Origin: Cellulomonas dongxiuzhuiae
GTDB lineage: Bacteria > Actinomycetota > Actinomycetes > Actinomycetales > Cellulomonadaceae
DNA length: 64,000 nt
Reading direction: 5' to 3'
Assembly (NCBI RefSeq): GCF_018623035.1
Contig: NZ_CP076023.1
Location: forward strand, 2,356,001-2,420,000
Below are positions 9,462 to 17,494 of the stretch, piece by piece; within the stretch, counting starts at the first letter, position 1, and every line of letters starts with the position of its first letter. A program made the position numbers and the translations under genes. The notes below the pieces were generated by a model. The model had not been told where the DNA came from. It did not search any database and saw nothing but the letters and a program-made list of their open reading frames with translations.

Positions 9462-9812
9462 TCAGCTGAAGGAGCCGCCGCACGCGCAGGCGCTGCCCGC
9501 GTTGGGGTTGTCGATCGTGAAGCCCTGCTTCTCGATCGTGTCCGCGAAGTCGATCGTCGCGCCGTCGAGGTACGGGACGCTCATGCGGTCCACCACGACC
9601 TCGACGCCGTCGTAGTCGCGCGTCGCGTCACCGTCGAGCAGACGCTCGTCGAAGTAGAGCTGGTAGATCAGGCCCGAGCACCCGCCGGGCTGCACGGCGA
9701 CGCGCAGGCGCAGGTCGTCGCGCCCCTCCTGCTCGAGCAGGCTGCGCACCTTGCCGGCAGCCACGTCGGTGAGCTGGACGCCGTGCGTCGCGGTCTGCGT
9801 GGTCTCGCTCAT
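9462..9812 (-). CDS. erpA: Iron-sulfur cluster insertion protein, HesB/ErpA family
   Basis: A-type carrier of 116 residues that delivers Fe-S clusters to apoproteins. The three conserved cysteines are visible: GGCSGLIY and the C-terminal CACGGSF (CxC). ATG 9812 is preceded by GGGAG at short spacing. It stands alone between a bidirectional terminator and its own TAGGCT promoter at 9883-9888, downstream of the glycerate kinase on the same strand. Clients in this window could include NadA, LipA and the Rieske protein. Two short palindromes in its leader suggest regulation. Confidence 0.92.
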   Translation of the reverse strand: MSETTQTATHGVQLTDVAAGKVRSLLEQEGRDDLRLRVAVQPGGCSGLIYQLYFDERLLDGDATRDYDGVEVVVDRMSVPYLDGATIDFADTIEKQGFTIDNPNAGSACACGGSFS

Positions 9813-9830
9813 GTCACTCCCGGGTTCGCC

Positions 9831-9877
9831 AGAACGTTCTTCCTCGACGCCAACACCGTCGCTCGGAACGTTGTTCC
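9831..9877 (-). promoter_or_regulatory. Paired palindromes in the erpA leader
   Basis: AGAACGTTCT at 9831-9840 is a perfect palindrome. GGAACgttGTTCC at 9865-9877 is a 5-3-5 inverted repeat with the same GAACGTT core. The second sits at the expected transcription start and the first in the 5' leader, about 3.5 helical turns apart, as expected for a repressor site. The regulator is unknown. Confidence 0.4.
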
Positions 9878-9882
9878 CGTCC

Positions 9883-9888
9883 AGCCTA
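9883..9888 (-). promoter_or_regulatory. -10 box of erpA
   Basis: TAGGCT on the minus strand, with predicted transcription start near 9876 inside the second palindrome. Confidence 0.5.
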
Positions 9889-9953
9889 CGCTGCGCCGCG
9901 GACGAGGTCCGGGGTGCCCGTCGCGGTCGCACCGGGACGCCGGACGCGGACCG

Positions 9954-11162
9954 TCACGTGGCTCGCGCGGGCGACCACGTGCGTGCCACACGGGCCGCGC
10001 GGACCCGCAGGGTCCCCGCCGGGTCGGCGAGCGCCGCCTGCACGGCACCGGGGCGCTCCGCAACCGCGTACGCGGCGGTCACGCCCGCGGCCGAGAGCTC
10101 GCGGCGGCCCACGAGCACCTCGCCCGACACGACGACCACCGGCACCGCGAACGGCAGCGCGCGCGCCGCCACCTCCGCCACGACCTTGCCGTGCAGCGAC
10201 TGCCAGTCGGTGCGGCCCTCGCCCGTGACGACGAGGTCGTGCGCGGCGATGCGCGCCGGCAGGTCCACGGCGTCGGCGACGAGGCGGGCACCCGGCAGCA
10301 GGCGCGCCCCGAGCAGCGCGAGGGCGAACCCCACGCCTCCCGCGGCGCCCGCACCCGGCAGCGCCGACAGCCGACCACCGCGCGCGTCGGGCGCACCGAG
10401 CAGGTCGGCGCCCGGGCCGGTGCGCACCGGGCCGAGCGCGGTCGTCGCCGCGTGCGCGAAGGAGCCGAGCGCGCGCTCGAGGTCCTGCGCCTGCTGCGGC
10501 GTGGCGCCCTTCTGCGGGGAGAACCCGGCCGACGCGCCCTGCAGGCCCAGCAGCGGCACGTCGACGTCGACCGCCGCGAGCAGGTCCACCGTGCGCAGCG
10601 CCGCACGCAGGTCCGGCAGCCAGCGCAGGTCCTCGGCGCTGACGTCGCCGAGCGCCCCGCCGCCGCTGCCGAGCCGTGCTGCGACGTCGGGCGCCACCGA
10701 GCCGGCCGGCAGCAGCGCGTCCGCGAGCGCCGCCAGGAGCCCGGCGCCCGCGTCGTTGGTGGCCGACCCGCCGAGCCCCACGACGACGCGCTGCGCGCCC
10801 GGGAGCGCCGCCGCGAGCAGCTCGCCCGCGCCGCGGCTGGTGGTCCGCGAGGGATCCCGCAGGTGGGGCGGGACGAGAGCGAGGCCCAGGGCGTGCGCCG
10901 ACTCGATGTGGACGGTCGCGCCGACGCGCAGCAGGGCGGCGGGTGCCGGCTCGCCGACCGGGGAGGTGACGGTCACGGGCACGAGGTCACCGCCGAGCGT
11001 GGCGTGCAGCGTCGCGACGAAGCCGGGCCCGCCGTCGGCCAGCGGGCACACGTCCACCGTGTCGTGCGGCGCGCCGTCGGCCCAGCCGAGCCGCAGGACC
11101 TCCGCGGCCTCGGCGGGCGTGAGGCTGGTACCGAAGCCGTCGGGGGCCAGGAGGACGCGCAC
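9954..11162 (-). CDS. Glycerate kinase, GlxK/GarK family
   Basis: Phosphorylates D-glycerate. Family motifs are plain: LLAPDGFGTSLTPAEAAEV at the N terminus (usual APDSFKxSLxAxEV), PLADGGPGF, VGLGGSATNDAGAG and VVTGEGRTDWQSLHGKV. The 402-residue length is slightly above the usual 380. I chose GTG 11162, which puts the APDGFG motif at residue 6; the longer open frame upstream has no support. It is divergent from nadA, with start codons 129 bp apart. The glycerate kinase-erpA order matches M. tuberculosis. Confidence 0.9.
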   Translation of the reverse strand: MRVLLAPDGFGTSLTPAEAAEVLRLGWADGAPHDTVDVCPLADGGPGFVATLHATLGGDLVPVTVTSPVGEPAPAALLRVGATVHIESAHALGLALVPPHLRDPSRTTSRGAGELLAAALPGAQRVVVGLGGSATNDAGAGLLAALADALLPAGSVAPDVAARLGSGGGALGDVSAEDLRWLPDLRAALRTVDLLAAVDVDVPLLGLQGASAGFSPQKGATPQQAQDLERALGSFAHAATTALGPVRTGPGADLLGAPDARGGRLSALPGAGAAGGVGFALALLGARLLPGARLVADAVDLPARIAAHDLVVTGEGRTDWQSLHGKVVAEVAARALPFAVPVVVVSGEVLVGRRELSAAGVTAAYAVAERPGAVQAALADPAGTLRVRAARVARTWSPARAT

Positions 11163-11291
11163 GGACCGATGGTGGCACGTGGCCGGGGGTGCCGGGACCA
11201 CGCGGCCGCCGACGCGAGGCGGGGCGCGGCGCCCGGACACGGGCCGGCCGGGCTCCCGCCGCGTGCGTGCCCGCTGTGGGATCATTCGGCC

Positions 11292-12488
11292 GTGAGCACC
11301 ACCATCGGCACGTTCACCGAGCCCGCCCCCTCCGCTCTGCTGCTGCTCGGCCGCGGCGTCGACCTGGCGTCGGAGCGCGGCGTCGAGTGCGTCGGAGCCC
11401 TGCCCGAGCCCGGCGACCCCACGCTCGTGGCCCGGGCACGTGCCGCCCGCGCCACGCTGGGTGACCGGGCCTTCGTGCTCGGGCACCACTACCAGCGCGA
11501 CGAGGTCATCGCGTTCGCCGACGTGACGGGCGACTCGTTCAAGCTCGCGCGCGAGGCCGCCGCGCGGCCCGAGGCCGAGTTCGTCGTGTTCTGCGGCGTC
11601 CACTTCATGGCGGAGTCGGCGGACATCCTCACGTCGGCCACGCAGCAGGTGGTCCTGCCCGACCTGGCCGCCGGCTGCTCGATGGCCGACATGGCGGCGA
11701 TCGACCAGGTCGAGGACGCGTGGGACGTGCTGGTCGACGCGGGCGTCGCGCAGGACACCGTGCCGGTGACGTACATGAACTCGACCGCGGCCATCAAGGC
11801 GTTCACGGGACGCCACGGCGGCACGGTGTGCACCTCGTCGAACGCCGACGTCGCGCTGCGCTGGGCCTTCGACAAGGTCGGCGGCGTGGGCGGCCGCGGC
11901 AAGGTGCTGTTCATGCCGGACCAGCACCTGGGCCGCAACACCGCGGTACGGGGGCTCGGCCTGTCGCTCGAGGACTGCGTGGTCTTCGACCCCCGCAAGC
12001 CGGGTGGGGGCCTGACCGCGGCGCAGCTGCGCGACGCCCGCATGATCCTGTGGCGCGGTCACTGCTCGGTGCACGGCCGGTTCTCTGCGCGCAACGTGGC
12101 GGACGTGCGGGCCGCCGTCCCCGGCGTGACCGTCATGGTCCACCCCGAGTGCACGCACGAGGTCGTCACGGCGGCCGACCTCGTCGGCTCCACCGAGTAC
12201 ATCATCCGGGCGCTCGACGCTGCCGAGCCGGGGACGTCGTGGGCGATCGGCACCGAGCTCAACCTGGTGCGCCGCCTGGCCGCCGCCCACCCCGAGCTGA
12301 CCGTGCACTACCTCGACTCCACCGTGTGCTTCTGCTCGACCATGAACCGGATCGACCTGCCGCACCTGGTGTGGGCCCTGGAGTCCCTGGTCGAGGGCCG
12401 TGTGCCCAACCGCATCGTGGTCGACCCGGACGACGCGCACTGGGCCCGCGTGGCGCTGGACCAGATGCTCGCGCTGCCGGGGCGCTGA
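11292..12488 (+). CDS. nadA: Quinolinate synthase A
   Basis: 4Fe-4S enzyme that condenses iminoaspartate with dihydroxyacetone phosphate to quinolinate in NAD synthesis. Recognisable by LGHHYQRDEVIAFAD, MAESADIL, CSMADM, YMNSTAAIKA and HPECTHEV; the three cluster cysteines fall in FCGVHF, PECTHE and the VCFCSTM segment. The 398 residues match the long actinobacterial type. GTG 11292 has no good Shine-Dalgarno; a weak -10 (GATCAT at 11280-11285) lies 6 nt upstream. nadB and nadC are not in the window. It needs Fe-S assembly, so the erpA and desulfurase-like neighbours make sense. Confidence 0.95.
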   Translation: MSTTIGTFTEPAPSALLLLGRGVDLASERGVECVGALPEPGDPTLVARARAARATLGDRAFVLGHHYQRDEVIAFADVTGDSFKLAREAAARPEAEFVVFCGVHFMAESADILTSATQQVVLPDLAAGCSMADMAAIDQVEDAWDVLVDAGVAQDTVPVTYMNSTAAIKAFTGRHGGTVCTSSNADVALRWAFDKVGGVGGRGKVLFMPDQHLGRNTAVRGLGLSLEDCVVFDPRKPGGGLTAAQLRDARMILWRGHCSVHGRFSARNVADVRAAVPGVTVMVHPECTHEVVTAADLVGSTEYIIRALDAAEPGTSWAIGTELNLVRRLAAAHPELTVHYLDSTVCFCSTMNRIDLPHLVWALESLVEGRVPNRIVVDPDDAHWARVALDQMLALPGR

Positions 12489-12525
12489 CACCCCGCACCA
12501 CCCGGACGGCCCGAGGGGGTAGCCG

Positions 12526-13122
12526 ATGACCGAGTCCCCGCTGCGTGTGGGCATCTTCGTGTTCGACGGGGTCGAGGCGCTCGACGTCGTCGGTCCGTGG
12601 GAGGTGCTGGCGTCATGGGCGCGGCAGAGCCCCCTGCGGCCCGACGTGCTGACGTTCTCCGCCGACGGTGCCGGGGTGCGCTGCGCGAAGGGGCTGGGTC
12701 TGGTCCCGGACACGAGCGCCGAGCAGGTGGGCCGGCTGACCGTGCTCGTGCACCCGGGCGGGCACGGGACGCGGCACCTCATGGTCGACCCGTCGCACCT
12801 GGCGTGGGTGCGGAGCATGCGGGCGCGCACGCCGCTCATGACGAGCGTGTGCACGGGATCACTGGTCTTCGCGGCGGCCGGACTGCTCACGGGGCGGCCG
12901 GCGACGACCCACCACGAGCACCTGGACGCCCTCGCGTCCGCCGACCGGAGCGTGCTCGTCGACACCGACGCGCGCTTCGTCGACGACGGCGACGTCGTCA
13001 CGTCGGCGGGGGTCTCCGCCGGGATCGACATGGCGCTGCACCTGGTGGCGCGCCTGGAGTCGCGGGCGACGGCCCGGCTCGTGCGGCGCGGCATCCAGTA
13101 CGACCCCGCACCGCCCGTCTGA
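12526..13122 (+). CDS. DJ-1/PfpI family protein
   Basis: A 198-residue glutamine-amidotransferase-like protein of the DJ-1/PfpI superfamily, close to the isonitrile hydratase and AraC-associated subgroup. It shows VGIFVFDGVEALDVVGPWEV at the N terminus, HPGGHGTRHL, and the nucleophile elbow TSVCTGSLVFAAAGLLTG with the reactive cysteine, followed by ATTHHEHLDAL. The family includes amidases, chaperones and glyoxalases, so the substrate cannot be read from sequence. GAGGGGG precedes the ATG. It follows nadA by 37 nt without a terminator, so cotranscription is possible. Confidence 0.85.
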   Translation: MTESPLRVGIFVFDGVEALDVVGPWEVLASWARQSPLRPDVLTFSADGAGVRCAKGLGLVPDTSAEQVGRLTVLVHPGGHGTRHLMVDPSHLAWVRSMRARTPLMTSVCTGSLVFAAAGLLTGRPATTHHEHLDALASADRSVLVDTDARFVDDGDVVTSAGVSAGIDMALHLVARLESRATARLVRRGIQYDPAPPV

Positions 13123-13125
13123 CGG

Positions 13126-13157
13126 CCGGCAGGGCGGGCGCCGCCCGACGCTGCCGG
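13126..13157 (+). terminator. Hairpin terminator
   Basis: Outer arms CCGGCAG/CTGCCGG and inner arms CGGGCG/CGCCCG form a stacked hairpin 3 nt after the DJ-1/PfpI stop. Confidence 0.75.
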
Positions 13158-13161
13158 TCGG

Positions 13162-13167
13162 TAACGT
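13162..13167 (+). promoter_or_regulatory. -10 box, leaderless start at 13175
   Basis: TAACGT, 7 nt before GTG 13175; no Shine-Dalgarno sequence in between. Confidence 0.6.
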
Positions 13168-13174
13168 ACCGACG

Positions 13175-13702
13175 GTGTCCCGGATGCTGCAGCTCGCCCT
13201 CGTCACCCTCCGCCCGCGCCGCGCCGTCGTGGGCCGGGACCTGCTCGACCCGTCGGTCACGCACCTGCGCGTGCGGCTCGGCGACCTCGACCTCTACCGC
13301 CACGTCAACAACGGGGTCTACCTGCAGTACCTCGATCTCGGCCGGTCGAACTACCTCGCGGACCTGGGGGCGTTCGGCAGGCTCTCGGCCCGCGGCTGGT
13401 ACCCCGTGGTCGCGGCGTCGACGATGACGTACCGCCGTTCCCTCACGCTCGGGCAGCGGTTCACGGTCACGACGCGGGTGATCGGCTGGGATCGGCGCGT
13501 CGTCTACCTCGAGCAGGTCGTCGAGTGCGGGGGGCAGCTCGTCGCGCGGGGCTGGGTCGCGGGCCGGTTCCTGTCCCGTGCGGGCGACCGCATCGCCCCG
13601 GCCGACGTGGTCGCGGCGATCGACCCGGGCGAGCGGGAGAGCCCCGCGCTGCCCGACGACGTGGCCGCCTGGGCGCGCGCCGTCGACGTCGCGCACCGCT
13701 GA
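13175..13702 (+). CDS. Acyl-CoA thioesterase-like protein (hotdog fold, 4HBT)
   Basis: A 175-residue hotdog-fold protein. The motif LGDLDLYRHVNNGVYLQYLD corresponds to the DxxGHVNNxxYL active-site helix of 4-hydroxybenzoyl-CoA and acyl-CoA thioesterases, with Asp and His-Val-Asn-Asn present. The start with a basic and hydrophobic segment followed by this motif resembles THEM6-like proteins. Substrate unknown. Translation starts at GTG 13175, apparently leaderless. A strong hairpin after the stop separates it from the convergent peptidase gene. Confidence 0.8.
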   Translation: MSRMLQLALVTLRPRRAVVGRDLLDPSVTHLRVRLGDLDLYRHVNNGVYLQYLDLGRSNYLADLGAFGRLSARGWYPVVAASTMTYRRSLTLGQRFTVTTRVIGWDRRVVYLEQVVECGGQLVARGWVAGRFLSRAGDRIAPADVVAAIDPGERESPALPDDVAAWARAVDVAHR

Positions 13703-13707
13703 GGCGA

Positions 13708-13742
13708 CCCGCGGCGGCCGGCTCGCACCGGCCGACCGCGGG
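13708..13742. terminator. Bidirectional hairpin terminator
   Basis: Arms CCCGCGGCGGCCGG and CCGGCCGACCGCGGG pair with one bulged base around a 6-nt loop, between two convergent genes. Confidence 0.8.
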
Positions 13743-13751
13743 CCGGCGTCC

Positions 13752-15146
13752 TCAGGTGCGAGGCGCCAGCACCTCCAGCAGCAGCGCCTCGGCCAGCACG
13801 ACGCGCTCGAGCTCACCGAGGTGCACCGACTCGTCGGCGCCGTGGGCGCGCGAGTCGGGGTCCTCGACCCCCGTGACGAGGATGGTCGCGTCGGGGTACA
13901 CGTCGAGCAGGTCGCTGATGAACGGGATGGAGCCACCCACACCGATGTCGACGGGCGGCGTGCCCCACGCGGTGCCCATCGCCCAGCGCGCGGCCTGCAT
14001 GCCGGGCGAGTCGGTCGGCGCCTGGAACGGACGGCCCTGCTCGCCCTCGTGCACGGTGACACGCGCACCGAACGGGGCGTGCGTCAGGAGGTGCTCGCGC
14101 ACGGCGGCCATCGCCGCGGCCGGGTCCTGCCCCGGCGCCAGGCGCACGGACAGCTTGGCGGACGCACGAGGCGTCAGGGTGTTGGACGCGCTCGCGACCC
14201 GCGGCGCGTCGAGACCGATGACACCGATCGCGGGGCGCGTCCACAGGCGCGCCGTGAGCGGCCCGGTACCGGCCAGTCGCACGCCGTCGAGCACACCGGC
14301 ATCGGCGCGCAGGTCCGCCTCGTCGTAGTCGACGGTCGGGTCGGCCGCGTGCACCAGACCGGCGACCGCGACGTCGCCCCGGTCGTCGTGCAGCGTCGCG
14401 ATGAGCCGCGCCAGCAGCGTCGGGGCGTCGAGGATCGGCCCGCCGAACATGCCGGAGTGGACGGCGTGGTCGAGGACCTCGACGTCGACGACCAGGTCGA
14501 CCAGGCCGCGCAGCGAGGTCGTCAGCCCGGGGACGCCCACCTTCCAGTTGGACGAGTCCGCCACGACGATGACGTCGGCGGCGAGCAGGTCACGGTGCGC
14601 GTGCAGGAACTCGACGAACGTCGGCGACCCGATCTCCTCCTCCCCCTCGACGAAGACCGTGACCCCCACGCCCAGCTCGTCGCCGAGGGCGCGCAGCGCA
14701 CCGACGTGCGCGACGACGCCCGCCTTGTCGTCCGCGGCACCGCGCCCGTGCAGCCGGTCGCCGCGCTGCGTGGGCTCGAAGGGAGCGGTCGACCAGTGCG
14801 CGGCGTCCCCGGGCGGCTGCACGTCGTGGTGCGCGTACAGCAGGACCGTCGGGGCGCCGGCGGGCGCGGGGCGGCGCGCGACGACCGCCGGGGCACCCGT
14901 GACGCCGCGACGGGTGGTGACGCGCAGCACGTCGACCTGCGGCATGCCGGCGTCCGACAGGAGCCGCGCGACGGCGGACGCCGAGGCCTCGACGTGCGCC
15001 TGGTCGAACTCGGCGTTCGACACGCTCGGGATGCGGACGAGCGCCTCGAGGTCGGCGCGCACGTCGGCGAACTGGGCGGCGACGCGCTCGCGCAGCGTCG
15101 CGACGCGCTCGTCGGTCGGGGAAGGGACGGGGTCGGCGGTGGTCAC
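13752..15146 (-). CDS. M20 family dipeptidase
   Basis: Zinc metallopeptidase of the M20 family (464 aa), probably a cytoplasmic dipeptidase. Metal and catalytic motifs are visible: LLYAHHDVQP (His ligand, Asp), GRGAADDKAGVV (bridging Asp) and EGEEEIGSP (general base Glu and Glu ligand). The C-terminal part carries DSRAHGADESVHL with the last His ligand region. GTG 15146 is the first codon of a probable leaderless message whose TAGCGT -10 lies at 15155-15160. Divergent from the DUF3043 gene with only 32 bp between the two start codons. Confidence 0.92.
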   Translation of the reverse strand: MTTADPVPSPTDERVATLRERVAAQFADVRADLEALVRIPSVSNAEFDQAHVEASASAVARLLSDAGMPQVDVLRVTTRRGVTGAPAVVARRPAPAGAPTVLLYAHHDVQPPGDAAHWSTAPFEPTQRGDRLHGRGAADDKAGVVAHVGALRALGDELGVGVTVFVEGEEEIGSPTFVEFLHAHRDLLAADVIVVADSSNWKVGVPGLTTSLRGLVDLVVDVEVLDHAVHSGMFGGPILDAPTLLARLIATLHDDRGDVAVAGLVHAADPTVDYDEADLRADAGVLDGVRLAGTGPLTARLWTRPAIGVIGLDAPRVASASNTLTPRASAKLSVRLAPGQDPAAAMAAVREHLLTHAPFGARVTVHEGEQGRPFQAPTDSPGMQAARWAMGTAWGTPPVDIGVGGSIPFISDLLDVYPDATILVTGVEDPDSRAHGADESVHLGELERVVLAEALLLEVLAPRT

Positions 15147-15154
15147 GTCTCACG

Positions 15155-15172
15155 ACGCTACTCGACTACCCT
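15155..15172. promoter_or_regulatory. Ultra-compact divergent leaderless promoters
   Basis: Minus-strand TAGCGT (15155-15160) lies 8 nt before GTG 15146. Plus-strand TACCCT (15167-15172) lies 6 nt before GTG 15179. The two -10 boxes are 6 bp apart and each -35 region would fall in the other gene's first codons. Confidence 0.6.
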
Positions 15173-15178
15173 GGGGGG

Positions 15179-15778
15179 GTGTTCGGACGCAAGCAGGATC
15201 CCCCGCCCGAGGTCGACGCACCGCTCGTCCCGGAGCCCCCTCAGCCGGCGCCCCAGGGCAAGGGCCGACCGACGCCCCGGCGCAAGGAGTCGGAGGCGCG
15301 CAACCGGCGCCCGCTCGTCCCGGCCGACCGTCGCGCCGCCGCGAAGGACGCCAGGGTGAAGGCACGCGTCCAGCGCGACCTCGAGTACCAGGCGATGCGG
15401 AACGGGGACGAGCGGCACATGCCGGCCCGTGACCGCGGACCGGTCCGCCGCTACGTGCGTGACAGCGTGGACGCGCGGTGGAACCTGGGCGAGCTGTTCC
15501 TGCCGCTCGCGGCCGCCTTCCTCGTCCTGCAGTTCGTCACCGCGCGCGGCGCACCGGTCGTCGCTTTCGCGTCGCTCGTGCTGCTCTACGTCTACATCCT
15601 GGCGTCCGTGGTCGACGCGTGGATCATGTGGCGCGGCCTCAAGAAGCGGCTCACGGTGAAGTTCGGCGAGTCCACGCTGCCGCGGGGCCTGATGATGTAC
15701 GCCGTGCTGCGGGCCTTCCAGGTGCGGCCGTCGCGGCTGCCGAAGCCCCAGGTCAAGCACGGGCAGCACCCGGCCTGA
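15179..15778 (+). CDS. DUF3043 membrane protein
   Basis: A 199-residue actinobacterial protein of unknown function. It begins with a charged N-terminal half containing the family signature GRPTPRRKESEARNRRPLVP and RDLEYQAMRNGDERHMPARD. Two membrane segments follow around LFLPLAAAFLVLQFV and VAFASLVLLYVYILASVV, and a short basic tail ends the protein. The signature and length match DUF3043. The start is GTG 15179, with -10 TACCCT 6 nt upstream. Confidence 0.9.
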   Translation: MFGRKQDPPPEVDAPLVPEPPQPAPQGKGRPTPRRKESEARNRRPLVPADRRAAAKDARVKARVQRDLEYQAMRNGDERHMPARDRGPVRRYVRDSVDARWNLGELFLPLAAAFLVLQFVTARGAPVVAFASLVLLYVYILASVVDAWIMWRGLKKRLTVKFGESTLPRGLMMYAVLRAFQVRPSRLPKPQVKHGQHPA

Positions 15779-15813
15779 CCGCGCGGGACGACTCCGGCCG
15801 TCGCGCCCGCCTG

Positions 15814-16614
15814 TCAGCCGGCGCAGGCCCGCAGGGCCTGCAGCACGACGAAGCCGACGACCAGCAGCGGCACGATCGGCGGCAGCCCGCTGCGCCGTGA
15901 GGGCTGCTGCCCCGCCGGCCGAGCCTGCTGCTGGGCCGGCTGCCGCGCGGACTGCGACGGCGCGCCGCCCACCGGCACCCACCTGTGGTCCGGCGTGAGC
16001 ACGTGGCCGTTGACGATGTCGCCCACGCGGTAGGCGCGTCGGGCCGGCGTCGCGGGGGCCTCCTGCGACGGCACCCGTGCCGCCTGCCGCGGGCGGGCGG
16101 CACCGGCCTCCCGCGCGGTGGCGCGCTCGGCGGCCCGCCCTGCCGCCGCGCGCGCGTCGGCGGCGCGGTTCTCGGTCGCCCGGTGCTCCGCCGAGGCCTC
16201 CTGGGACACCGCCCGCCGGTCAGCCGCCGCCCGCTCCCCCGCGAGCTGGTGCTCGGCGGCCCGCTGCGCGGAGCGCTGCGCGGCCGACTGCTCCCCGCGG
16301 GCGCCGGTCCCCACCGGGACGGCCGGCGTGGGCTGCCGGCGCGTCGACGACGCGGCAGCACGTGGACGCACGCGCGACTCGAGCGGCACCCACTCCCCGT
16401 CGGGCGTGAGCACGTACCCGTCGACGACGTCGCCGGCGACGTACGGGGCGGCCGGCGTGCGCCGCAGCGCGACCCAGGTCAGGTCGGCGTCGAGCATGTG
16501 GCCGTCGACGACGTCGCCGAGCCGGTACGGCGATCCGGCGGTCGGCGAGACGCGCACCCACTCGCCCGACGGGGCCAGCTCGAAGCCGTCCACCACTGCC
16601 CCGACCGTGTGCAT
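15814..16614 (-). CDS. Tail-anchored protein with four GDxVdGhxLtpdxxWVPl repeats
   Basis: Unrecognised protein of 266 residues. Three copies of a motif of about 20 residues lie at the N terminus (VGAVVDGFELAPSGEWVRV, LGDVVDGHMLDADLTWVAL, AGDVVDGYVLTPDGEWVPL). A fourth lies after the linker (VGDIVNGHVLTPDHRWVPV). The linker, about residues 95-190, is Ala/Arg/Glu rich and likely helical or coiled coil. A single C-terminal hydrophobic segment (LPPIVPLLVVGFVVLQAL) with almost nothing after it makes it look tail-anchored, with the repeats in the cytoplasm. The repeats may bind a peptide or polymer; this is a guess. Confidence 0.75.
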   Translation of the reverse strand: MHTVGAVVDGFELAPSGEWVRVSPTAGSPYRLGDVVDGHMLDADLTWVALRRTPAAPYVAGDVVDGYVLTPDGEWVPLESRVRPRAAASSTRRQPTPAVPVGTGARGEQSAAQRSAQRAAEHQLAGERAAADRRAVSQEASAEHRATENRAADARAAAGRAAERATAREAGAARPRQAARVPSQEAPATPARRAYRVGDIVNGHVLTPDHRWVPVGGAPSQSARQPAQQQARPAGQQPSRRSGLPPIVPLLVVGFVVLQALRACAG

Positions 16615-16649
16615 GGCCCTCCTCGACCGACGTCGCCCTGCTGGTCAGG

Positions 16650-17300
16650 CTACCCGTCGGCGGGCACCGTGAGGCGCGGCAGCAGCACGTGGACGAGAGG
16701 CCCGATCGCCAGCGCGTACGCGAGCGTGCCGAGCCCCACGGTCCCGCCGAGCGCCCAGCCCGCCGCCACGACCACGACCTCGATCACGCTGCGCACCAGC
16801 CGGACCGGCCCCCCGGTCCGTGCGACCAGGCCCGTCATGAGCCCGTCGCGCGGGCCCGGGCCGAGGCGCGCCCCGACGTACAGCGCCGTCGCCACCGCGT
16901 TGAGCGCGATGCCGAGCACGACCATCGCACCGCGGACGGCGAGCGGCAGCGGCTCGGGCAGCAGCGCGGCCAGGGCGAGGAACGGGTCCACGAGGGCACC
17001 GATGACGAGCACGTTGGCGACGGTCCCCACGCCGGGCCGTTGCCGCAGCGGCACCCAGCACACGAGGACGACGAGGGAGATCACGACCGTCGCCGTGCCG
17101 AACGTCCACCCGGACACGCGCGCGACACCTTGCCCGAGGACGTCCCAGGGCATCGAACCGAGCTGCGGGTGCACGAGCAGCGCGATGGAGGCGGCATACA
17201 GGACGAGACCCGCGACCAGGCGGGCACCGCGGCCGACGCCCGCAGGCGCCCGGCGCGCCGGGCGGCGTCCTGCTCGCACGTCGTCCGGGCCGGTCCTCAC
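16650..17300 (-). CDS. YczE-like (DUF161) integral membrane protein
   Basis: A 216-residue membrane protein of the YitT/YczE group, with about five hydrophobic segments and the typical stretch HPQLGSMPWDVLGQGVA followed by GARLGPGPRDGLMTGL. I chose GTG 17300 because it overlaps the stop of the upstream small gene (GTGA). YczE proteins are commonly encoded next to a MocR-family regulator transcribed in the other direction, as here with the gene at 17495. The transported compound is not known for the family. Confidence 0.85.
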   Translation of the reverse strand: MRTGPDDVRAGRRPARRAPAGVGRGARLVAGLVLYAASIALLVHPQLGSMPWDVLGQGVARVSGWTFGTATVVISLVVLVCWVPLRQRPGVGTVANVLVIGALVDPFLALAALLPEPLPLAVRGAMVVLGIALNAVATALYVGARLGPGPRDGLMTGLVARTGGPVRLVRSVIEVVVVAAGWALGGTVGLGTLAYALAIGPLVHVLLPRLTVPADG

Positions 17301-17434
17301 CACGCCCGGTCCCGCTCGGCGCCCGGACGGCTGGGCGGAGGGGGGCGGTGGCCGAGCCCGTCGGCGCGCACCGTACGGACCAGCACGGCGAGGACGACGA
17401 GCGTGAGCGAGGGGGTGACCACGAGCCACATCAT
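17297..17434 (-). CDS. Small membrane protein coupled to the YczE gene
   Basis: A 45-codon ORF beginning MMWLVVTPSLTLVVLAVLVR: one membrane segment at the very N terminus followed by a Pro/Arg-rich cytoplasmic tail ending AERDRAW. GGAAGG lies at suitable distance before ATG 17434, and its stop overlaps the YczE start codon. It may be a small partner subunit of the transporter or a translated leader that couples expression. Its function is unknown to me. Confidence 0.65.
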   Translation of the reverse strand: MMWLVVTPSLTLVVLAVLVRTVRADGLGHRPPPPSRPGAERDRAW

Positions 17435-17451
17435 GGCCCTACCTTCCCTGG

Positions 17452-17493
17452 TAGTGGCCTTGTCATCCATATCCACTTCCCCGATAGTGGCCT
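17452..17493. promoter_or_regulatory. MocR operator between the divergent yczE and mocR genes
   Basis: TAGTGGCCT occurs twice in direct orientation (17452-17460 and 17485-17493), 33 bp apart or three helical turns. An inverted AAGTGG (as CCACTT, 17473-17478) lies between. The core resembles the AAAGTGGxCTA sites known for PdxR, a MocR protein. The right copy overlaps the regulator's own start region, suggesting autoregulation. Confidence 0.65.
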
Positions 17494-17494
17494 C

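Noticed and set aside
9831..9840. AGAACGTTCT as an SOS (LexA) box
   Set aside because: The actinobacterial LexA site is TCGAAC-n4-GTTCGA; this palindrome has no 4-nt spacer and the downstream gene is an Fe-S carrier.
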